Shown here: positions 54,791 to 64,000 of the stretch, piece by piece
How the letters are laid out: every line of letters starts with the position of its first letter
Position numbering within the stretch: the first letter of the stretch is position 1
Origin: Ashinkailepas kermadecensis
Taxonomy: Eukaryota > Arthropoda > Thecostraca > Neolepadidae
DNA: 64,000 bases
Assembly (NCBI GenBank): GCA_034440615.1
Contig: JAOTOM010002254.1
Location: 1-64,000 of the forward strand
Direction of reading: 5' to 3'
The notes under the pieces: model-generated
Databases searched by the model: none
What the model was told of the DNA's origin: nothing
The model's input: the letters and a program-made list of their open reading frames with translations, nothing else
Program-made: the position numbers and the translations under genes

Positions 54791-55839
54791 AGACATGTGT
54801 TTCAGCATGGCTGGGGATCCCAAGTGGGTCAGGGGATCTGGACCCCCATGGTTTGGTACCCTGCTACTGTTAATTTATCATTTTCCCTACTCCATGTGAA
54901 AACAATGATTTCCACCCCCTGGCATTGTAAGATATCTCCAGTGCTGTGTTTCAGATTACTATAGTCATTCAGTTGAAGAAGAAAAACTAAAACAATGGAA
55001 AAGAAAGCAGTTGTGGCAGAAATGACTGGGCCACATCATCTTAATCACCTTAATAAACACCACATATAAACTGTTATCCCCCAAATCTGGTGACTGACCT
55101 AAAATGCAAATTTACCCAGATCGTTACAGCCATTTTTTTTAAAACAATGTCACAAACTTCATAGATTATTGTCCATCATAAAGTCATAAAGCGTTAGGCT
55201 TAATAAGAGCCACAGGGGCCCATCTGGGTTAAGCCTGTCTAGAAAAGATACTAGAAAAGTACATGCTCTCACCCCAATGAATCCATTATCTCAAGTTCCT
55301 AGGGAGCTATATATCCCAGCCTATCTAGCACCATTCACCTGATATTGCATAACACACTCCTCAACAATTACAAACTCCTCCGATCATGCCCATTGTGCTA
55401 CCATAGCCAATCTCATCAGTATCACATCCTGAAGGAAGGTGCTGAATCTAATGCTAGGTACACCCTATATGAAGTTATTAAGTGCTTAGGCTTAATAAGA
55501 GACCCAAGGACCCATCCAGTTATGTCTGTAAATGGAAGATACCATAAGCCTGGTAAAAAGACCCACCCCAACCATCACCACATCCTAAAGAAACCATCCA
55601 CCAACATCCCACACACCTATCAATGCCTATCTACCCTAGCTATCCAGCCCTATTCCCTTGATCCCTCTTAACACATGTGGATTGAATGCCGTACCAATAA
55701 TTTTCAAACTGCATCCATGCCTGCTTAAAAGGGTCTGTGTCATGCACACTTACTTAGCATCAATTCTCACCCCATCCATCACAAATTAAAACTCAAAAAC
55801 AAAATTTTCCTGCACAAAAAAATATGTCCACCCTACTTT

Positions 55840-57080
55840 TAAACATATTCAATGAGGAACTCCCCACAAAATCAGCAGGCAGCCTACTGATCAACAACCC
55901 TTTGACTGAAGACTTGTTGTTGCTTAACTGTCCTACACCTCAACTTGTCTAACCTGAATTGATGAACCCTATGCGATACACTAAACTGAAGAGCATCATT
56001 CAAATTGACCTGATATAGTCCTTTAATAATGTTGTACATTTCAATCATGTCCCCCCTTCATCTCCTATACTTGGGTGAGTACACATCTAATGCAACAAGC
56101 CTTTCTCTGTATTCTAAGTTACCTATTCCACTGATGAGTCTAGTTGCTTTGCACTGCACTCTTTCTAACATATCTATATCTTTTTCTAGGTAGGGGCTCC
56201 ATGCTTGTACAGAATATTCCAAGTGGGGTCACACATATGCTAAGTACAGTTTTTTATGACTTCCTTGCTCTTATACAACACACTTCTATTAACAAGTCCC
56301 AACATTCTGAGTGCCCTATTCCTAGCTGAGATACATTGTTTTTCTGCTTTAAGGCCTTTTGAAACCAACACACCTAAGTATCTTTCCTCTTCAATAACAT
56401 CCAGTTCCCTCCTTCCCATTGTATATCTGAAAGTCTCACCTCCAGACTCCAGATGCATAACCTTACACTTATCATAGTTGAAAGACATCTGCCATTGATC
56501 AGCCCACTTTTTTAGGTCCTCCCTAGTTGAATATTACTAGTGATCACAACTGTTTACCACTCCTACCAGCTTTATGTCATCAGCAAATTTGAACACTATT
56601 CCTCAGCCCTACCTCAATGTTATTCACAAAGATGATAAAGAGAAGTGGTCCTATAACAGAGCCCTGTGTACTCCACTCATAACATCCTTCAAATCAGATT
56701 TACATACATTTAACACTACCCTTTGTTTCCTTCCCCACAACCATGCTTCAATCCAACCTGGAATTTTTCCAACAATCCCATGTTGCTGTAGTTGATGATT
56801 AACCTCCCATGTGGGGGACGAGTCGCCTAGGGGTAAGATGCTCGTCTCACAATCGAAAGGTTGTGGGTTCGAGTCTCACCTGTCGCTACTCTTCGCCCAC
56901 GACCAATCGGCGTGAGAGATTGGCGACGCTACATGACTCAACGGTCGACGTGTCGTGAAACCAATAACCTAACCTCCCATGTGGAACTTTATCGAAAGCT
57001 TTGCTAAAGTCGAAGTACACAACATCCATCCCACTTTGATTGTCTACTTCTTTAGTAACATACTCCATGAACTCCAATAG
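55840..57080 (-). pseudogene. Non-LTR retrotransposon (LINE) reverse-transcriptase fossil, interrupted by a SINE
   Basis: The minus strand encodes MDVVYFDFSKAFDKVPHGRL, a hallmark RT segment of jockey/CR1-type LINEs, then after the SINE FNYDKCKVMHLESG, ERYLGVLVSKGLKAEKQC and a degraded GDMIEMYNIIKGL region. Stops and frameshifts abound (stop at 56240). The order of motifs fits the C-terminal half of an RT ORF2. Confidence 0.82.
56815..56969 (+). mobile_element. tRNA-derived SINE (family A) inserted in a LINE
   Basis: Full-length copy flanked by the 15-bp duplication TAACCTCCCATGTGG (56800-56814 and 56970-56984). It interrupts the minus-strand reverse-transcriptase fossil just after FDKVPHGR, so it is younger than that LINE copy. 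Confidence 0.92.
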
Positions 57081-57155
57081 GTTAGTTAAACAAGACCTTC
57101 ATCACAAACAAACAGTTAGTTATTTGGGCTTTAGGGCGAGTTGACCATGTTGATC

Positions 57156-57317
57156 GGGGGACGAGTGGTCTAGGGGTAAGATGCTCGTCTCACAATCAAA
57201 AGGTTGGGTTCGAGTCTCGCCTGTCGCTACTCTTCGCCCGCGACCAATCGGCGTGAGAGATTGGCGACGCTATATGACTCAATGGTCGACGTGTCGTAAA
57301 ACCAATAACCAACCAAC
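57156..57317 (+). mobile_element. tRNA-derived SINE (family A)
   Basis: Head, body and tail are close to the copy 340 bp upstream. No target duplication was recognised. Just upstream (57110-57142) is a minus-strand fragment of the alternative tail (CTAAAGCCCAAATAACTAAC), apparently from another SINE. Confidence 0.87.
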
Positions 57318-58214
57318 ATAGCGCCCATTATAAACAAACAGTGCCATTGGCAAATGCAGGTGTATTTTATCACATATTAATTCAACTTCCAGGGATAGCA
57401 CAATCATGCAAACCTACATACCATGAAAGAGTGTTGCCTCTTATGTCGGGAACACTGCAAAATGTAGCACATGCATGCTCAATACATGCCTGGATTTGCT
57501 CAAATGCATGCCTCAAATCAGATTGCATGAATGGGATTTTGAAATGCATTCCTCAATTTTAACCATGCATGGTTGAATTTTGGTAAAATAAAATATGATA
57601 CCATTACAAAAGAACATGTGCTGCTCCTAAAGAAGGCCTAAAACAGAACTGAGAGGTTATCTACATATTCACATAATACTTATTACTGTTTAAATTTTAG
57701 AAAAAAATAACCTGCAAATCTTCTGAAACTATCACAACTGAACTTTTTACAAGCTGAAATCATTTTCCACTGACTGGAAATACTACATATAAATCAAACA
57801 CAACAGGACCACACTCTCACATATCACATTGTGACTTGTAAGTCAATAATAATGCACTCAATATTCCTATCAATCCTCCCATTGCTCTCACCACATCACA
57901 TTGCCTGAGACACCATTCCAGGGTGCTTATCCTAACCCATGACACAGATGGACTAGAAAATAATATAATAATAAAAATAAAATAATTTTAATCCTGAAAA
58001 TTGTATTCAAATCTGACCATCTCTGAAAAGCAAAACTTGAAGAAAAAAATTGCTAATATTTGGTCAGAAAAGTGGTCTCAATCTTGATATTGTTCATTAT
58101 CAACCTTTTCTGGTCTGACCAGTCACCTGTCCCACTGAGACTGAAGTCACGCTCATCACACTTTTCTGGTACTCATCCTGTCCCACCCAGCATATATGTA
58201 CTTATTATGGTGGT

Positions 58215-58315
58215 GTGTAAAGAACATGTGACACTTCATCGGAGATCGTCGAGGAAATAAACATCTCCTCAGTCAGCATGCTCTACATCGTGTACTCGGC
58301 CCACACCATGCCAAC
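58215..58315 (+). other. Possible isolated exon or pseudoexon
   Basis: One frame reads DTSSEIVEEINISSVSMLYI then VYSAHTMPT, with balanced composition and a hydrophobic end, unlike the surrounding AT-rich DNA. No start, clear acceptor or donor was found and no family is recognised; a SINE head follows at once. Confidence 0.2.
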
Positions 58316-58390
58316 AATTGGCGCAGTTGGTTAAGGCATCCGCTTTCCGTATGGGTGGTGGTGGGTTTGAATCTCGGCGCCGTCACGTTT
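58316..58390 (+). mobile_element. tRNA-like SINE head
   Basis: ATTGGCGCAGTTGGTTAAGG is A-box-like and GGGTTTGAATCTCGGCGCC is B-box-like, at SINE spacing. The stems do not pair as a tRNA. It directly follows a short protein-like stretch (58222-58315). Confidence 0.5.
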
Positions 58391-58999
58391 TTAACCCTAT
58401 CACACAATCGTTAGCAGTCAGGGCCGTTGGTTCATGTTGCACTTTAGATTACTTTACACTATCATATGAGTTGCTTGATGTGATAATATTTGCCCATGAA
58501 AGTAAAGAGGGCAATACTTAATTAAAGCCCACTCATGCAATGAATGTCCAATTGGACCATTTGGAATTGTCATCGTGGAACTTTGTCTCTGGAAGGAAAC
58601 ATTGCATCCATATCCAGTTCAAGTTGTTTATTTCAACAGCCCGGTTCTGTACGCACCACATTCCAAGTGCAAGCAATGCTACCGAAGGAAGTGCAGAAGA
58701 TACCCGGTCAACATGCCTCTCACTTAACGTTCACCGGGGGGAGTTCAGGCACCTAAGATCGGGAACTAGAAGCACAAAATTTGGAGGAATTACAGCTGTA
58801 GTGAACTTGCTGCAGTATACATTTCATGACCCCAGGTCTTCAGGGTCCAATGAGGTCACAAACGGCCTCCACTCCACCCCAGCCGGCACCACCCATACGT
58901 GCAGAAAGTATGCACGTTCCACTGCCGAAAGGTAGGTAGAGACCGTTCATATGTATGCTTGCTACATACTCTGGTACAGACTGTGCGTGCAGTCGTTAC

Positions 59000-61900
59000 G
59001 GTCGGTAGTATGGACCCATAGTGCGATCGTTATGGCAGCAGTTTATTATTATTTTTTTATATATATTTTTGAAGCCTGGTTCACACCACTCACATTTTAG
59101 GTTTTATGTCCATGAGACTTACATACAATTCCTGCAACTATATGTTTATGAAGGACAAGATATGCAATGGCAGCTTTTAAGAAACAATTTATGACTATCT
59201 GATGTGTCTCACACTGACATACAGGGTGGGAATTAAGGCACTTCTTAAGAGATTGTATCTCTGAAAACATTTTTGCACTCTGGGTTCATACTGGATAGGA
59301 TGGGCTTCACATGTCCTCAGACACAAATGTGGGAACAAAGATATCAATAAAAACAAACACAGAATGACACCCAAAAAAAACACTGGTTATTCCACTTATG
59401 GTCACCACTCAAACTAATCACTTTTTGTAGCAGTCAGCAGCCGGACCACAGCTTCACACACTTCATCCATCTCAACCACCGGAATTGCTGACAACAACGA
59501 GCCAACAGCAACTTGCAAGATGATGTGCATGCTCACTGAGAACACTGTTCTCCAGCTCTGGAGCCCCATCTCGGAATACCTGTGTTTCTGCCACCCTATA
59601 GTGGGAAACTGACAGTTTTAAGAGACGTCTCCGGAGTCCCGGAGGCCACCGATCAAAATTGGCTGTGTTAGCGTTTTCTGTTCTGAAATCTGTCTGTCAA
59701 CCAATCAATGCTAGGTATTTTGTATATCATAACCATTAGCAACTTTGAACACATGATTAACAGTGTCCACACAAGTTAACAGTAAACACAAGACCTTGAC
59801 TGATCCTTTGCTTTGATCACATCCAACTGTGGCGTGTGCGGTAGCTGTGTTGCGTTCGTATTACGTGGGAAATTGGCTGCATAGGTAGGTATGTGCTCTG
59901 AGCTGAGGGTGAAGTGTGAAGTATTTTTGTTTGTTTTTCATATGGCTAGCCTTGTACTGAGACCAACGGTGAAAGGAAAATGCATTTCTCCTGAGAGTTA
60001 TAAGAAACAAAACAGTGCTGATTATTACGGGTCTCTGCCGGGCGGTGCCATCCATCGTTCACTTCTTTGTTTGTATGTTTTGGCATTTGATTTGACAAAA
60101 AATGAGAATGATATTACTTATGCATATTATGTAGGTACTGATTTAGGTTTTTCTGGTCGGTTGCTGCTAAACAGATTCCATGTATAAAAAAATAATGTCC
60201 ATGAAAATGTACTCCGGAAGAAATCGGTATGCACTCCGACTCCCAACTCGGAAAGTAAGTTTCCCACTCTGCTGACATATGTCCAAAAGTTGGAATTGTT
60301 TATACTTTTGCAACACAAATGCATCTCACACATTGAAAACATAGCTGAATTGAATGCCCATTATTTGTATATCTCTATATTCAGTTTTCCCTCCCATGGT
60401 CTGCATGAAGGCATTGAGCACACAATTTGAATTGAAATGATGTTCAGTAATTGATGACCCCAATGATAGTTAAATATGATTGATAGCAGCTATAAGTACT
60501 TAACCTAAGTCCAACCTAAGATCATTTTACGAAGCAATGCTGCATGACATAAAGGAACTTGTCTTACGTACTTATTTTCTTCTTGTACGTTCCATGTAAT
60601 TTCAGGCAAAGCAAGTTTGGCGCAATTAACACGACTGCGCCAGATATTGACCCGCGTCAGAACGACGAAGTGATTTTCTTTTATACATTCCGTTCTAGAC
60701 GGACGGCGGACGGACGTAGTCTGAAACGGGTCGCGGTATAAACCGGGCAGTAGTCCTTCCGTTCAGGCTTTTTGCAATTGAGATGAGCTGACAACTGATG
60801 CCTGCTCCATTAGTTATCAAGGTAATGCCCACTGTAACATCCTAAAATCTTGCACAAACTTCTGCGCACACTTGCGTTCCATGCTCGCACCGTAGGGTTT
60901 GTTTCGAATGCCTTGCCATTCTCATCATATTTCAACATCTCACCGTAACTATGCAGTAATATTCTTGGGATTTCGCACGATCGCCCCCAGACCGCCAGCA
61001 ACTCCTACACTTGCTGCAAGCTTATGTAAAATTAAGTAGAGTTGTACCGGAACCTCCTATATTGTTTTCAACCGGTGACGTCACAAGGGCTGGACAATTG
61101 CTCAGTCCCGTAGGCGCTCCAGCCAAACTTCCGTGTTTTCCACACGACATTTCCGCTATTAAATATCATCAAAATGGGACAAATTCGGATTCACTTAAAA
61201 GCTTGAAGATTCTTGACTACGAATATAAGCCTTATTTCTCCCTAATACTAACAATGTTTGCTTGGACACACGCTGACTGCCTTCATGTCGAGCGCCGCAG
61301 GTATCGCGCGGTGCCACGGGTATTAGCAGTATGATGAAACAGGCCAACTGAAGATCATGGCTGGGAAGGAGGGATAGGAGCAAGCAAGAGATAACTGTTG
61401 CAACATAGTTCCTCCCCACTCGGTGTAGGGGCGTAACCAAGGGTGGGGCACCGGGGGCATGTGCCTCCCGTGGGAAGGTGGTTAGGAATCCGGCCAGGAA
61501 AAGGCTCCCGGAACATTATATTTAGGCTACCGGCGAAGGTATCGATACTGGATGGAATGTCACACCCTATCACCGTCACCAAAAATCGCTGGCTGGCAGA
61601 CATGTGCAGATACGGAAACTGCAGGAGGTTTTCAGGATTGTTTTCCATTTTTCATGCATACATGTACAAGTCGTTACCTACTCATCTTAACGTTAGATAA
61701 TAATGACTACTTATTAAAAATGCGGGTCGAAATCCGGCGACTATTTTTATGAGTGTAGCTTGAGCCACCTCGAAATCCGTTTGCCCCCGCATGCTAATAC
61801 TAGGTGCGCCACTGTCCACGCCACTATATCTGGGATGTGGGAACTTTGAGCCCTAATCACTGAAAGGGGTTTAGACTTCCAATGTAAAATCCAGCCCATG

Positions 61901-64000
61901 CAATATAGGTGTTTCTGTTATTGGGGAAGGGAAGGTTGTGTGAACAGTAGGAGCAGTCCGTCCCACAACTTCAAAACATGCAGCTTAAAGCTGTGGATGC
62001 CTTGGTTTTCCAAACACACATTTGGAGACATCTAGATGAAAAGCTTGACTTTCCCCTACACCAGCCTTGAAGGCCTGTCGATAGCACTGACCATGGGTTT
62101 ATCCCAGAGTGAAGCCACAGGGCGACCAACCCACACCCTAAACCGATGAAACTACAATTTACATTGACCTGAAATTGAATACCCAGTGCATTGAAGCTTA
62201 TAATATCGGTATAAATGCACACAGACATGCTTCAGCCCCTTTTCCACACCATTTTTGGAATAAGAGAAGATGACACATATAATTGATGCGGTTCTCCAAC
62301 ATTACTTTGTGTTGTTATTTTGATCACAACCTGAAAAGTAAGCATTTGCACATAAAATGAGTGGTCCCATCATGTTAGTCACGTTCATAAACATTGCATT
62401 GGAATTACAAATTCCAAGGATTCATAAAACACATTAAAGCACAAATTAACCGGTAAGCCTGGGTTCATATTTGGCTAATCAAGCTATGGTTTCAATTTCA
62501 ATTCGTACAAATTTAAGGGTTAGGAACGATAACAGGTTGAAGGGTGTTGTATCTTATGAACTGAAGAAATTCTGCACCTAGCTTAACCCGCACCGTCTCG
62601 GGGGGCGTTGTTATGCACCATCCCTAAGGTTTTCCGCGGATAGTGAAAGAATGGCGCGCGGCAGCGCGCAGAAATTTGGCATACCATTTTCCACATCAAT
62701 TTTGCATGTTGTGCCAAAATGTTGAGTTCAGGTCATCTAGGGTCAACGAGTTAGTGAAGGTCAAGTGAGGTCACCTCCAAAAAAGTTCAACCAGTCGTAA
62801 CACTTTAACGGATGGAGATATTTGAATGAAACTTTCAATGTTTGCTTATCTTTAGGGACACAATAAAACGCAGCAGAGGAATTATATATTTGTTTCCCGT
62901 TTTTTTATTACTTACTAGTTTTGCATACTTGCCAATTAGAGTTAAAATCGAAGATTCTGGCTAAAGTAAGCATTTTTTATTAGAGCAAGTTGACGTCGAG
63001 TACCGTTTTTCGGTCCGCTCTACCCATGAGAAAATTAAAGAAAACTTTAAAACTCAAAATTTTGAAATTTCAAAAAATAAAATTTTTATTTTTGGGTGGC
63101 CAAAAATGTTATGCCCCTGGTCAATTTCGCTTTCCTTTTCTGATGCTGAATAATTTTGGGGTTTTTCAAATCTCCCCCAAAATGAACTCCCCAGAGCCAA
63201 AAACATGATGTAAATCGTGCAAATCTAGGTCCTCTAGTGACGTCACTTTTTGGGGAGGGGAATTTGGGGGTGGTGTCTGGCCATACTCGTCGAGCGCTTT
63301 CCGATGGCACCTCTTTCGTTTTCGTGCGACGCTAAGTTTGGAGATTAGAGGGGGGTGTTTACCCCCCCCCGAGACGGGGGTGTGAGGATTTGAACGGAGA
63401 CACGGGGCGGGGCGAGTTAAGAGCATGTTCCATAACTTAAGAATCCAAACAATATTCCTCAGCCTCATATTTCAATTTCCCATGCCAACAATCAGAAACA
63501 CCGTATGCCAAGGCGATATATACCGTATGCCCAACAACACAATGATGTCTTAGCTGCGCCATATCTGAACCTTAGCCAGGTTTGAAAACGTATTTGGAAT
63601 GTTTACTTGACGTCACGCTATATACCAAACTCCTGGTAGATTCTACTAGACATCTCGCACATTTCTGCACTAGGGCTGGAACAAGAAAACCTACTAGAAA
63701 GGGGAGGATGATTTTTGTATGGCGTGCCGGGCCATAAAGGTCATTTGCACCGCCTTTAAAGCGAGTACGTTACATGTCTGTCCATAAAGCGAGCGTTTGT
63801 CATCAAGGTGCAGACAAGTGGACATTTACGTTAAGGGAATTTTACGTTATAGTTTGCGTAATATTTTAGGTGCTGAAGGCGAGGGTCTCGGTTAGGGACA
63901 TCTCCCTGATGTCTAAATAGTTTAGTTTTACTTTACTCCTCCACAAAATAATTCGTAGCTTGGGTGGGGGGTGGGGTTGTTTTGAGAGTGGCGAGAAGTT
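59000..64000. other. Non-coding, no gene recognised
   Basis: No ORF resembles a known family. Small repeat remnants occur (for example GTAACCAAGGGTGGGGCACC at 61432, a common transposon-end style). Flanking genes may lie outside the window. Confidence 0.45.

Overview
The window looks like genomic DNA from an arthropod, possibly a crustacean. The basis is a BTB-zinc finger gene of the lola/tramtrack/broad type, short spliced introns, GC-rich exons in AT-rich surroundings, tRNA-derived SINEs, LINE and Ty3/Gypsy fossils, and an extreme load of micro- and minisatellites. The species assignment is inference. Nothing prokaryotic or viral is present as a live system.

Three spliced genes could be assembled with matching exon phases. 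(1) A BTB-C2H2 zinc-finger protein on the + strand (coding exons between 12501 and 24461, 316 aa). (2) A complete tetraspanin on the + strand (26460 to 33092, five coding exons, 302 aa). (3) A complete RBM39/CAPER-type splicing coactivator on the - strand (49984 down to 38339, ten coding exons, 512 aa), convergent with the tetraspanin. They have no evident functional link to each other: a transcription factor, a membrane scaffold and a general splicing factor.

Layout: 1-12.4 kb is intergenic or far-upstream sequence with a decayed Ty3/Gypsy fragment (0.5-2.5 kb), a TIR-bounded element inside a TA microsatellite (3.26-4.20 kb), a 10-bp satellite (4.2-4.8 kb), a CCTAGG-rich minisatellite (6.37-7.13 kb) and a long palindrome (8.17-8.40 kb). 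12.4-24.5 kb is the BTB-ZF gene; its intron 3 holds about 97 copies of a 42-bp repeat and about 770 bp of nearly pure pyrimidine. 24.5-33.1 kb is the tetraspanin, with a 1.5-kb compound microsatellite in intron 3. 33.1-38.3 kb is intergenic with several minisatellites. 38.3-50 kb is RBM39, its introns rich in minisatellites and tRNA-headed SINEs. 50-64 kb has no confident gene: a 70-bp GC-rich minisatellite, a large foldback, a LINE fossil interrupted by a SINE, and low-copy repeats.

The most unusual observation is that two minisatellites are tandem amplifications of an exon/intron junction including the 5' splice site. In the BTB-ZF gene the exon 3 donor seeds the 42-bp array; in RBM39 the last ~40 bp of exon 7 plus its donor recur about eight times into intron 7. 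In RBM39 the first intronic copy supplies a donor that would extend the exon by exactly 57 nt in frame. Other minisatellites also sit against exon ends or stop codons, so exon-boundary satellite formation may be a recurrent process in this genome.
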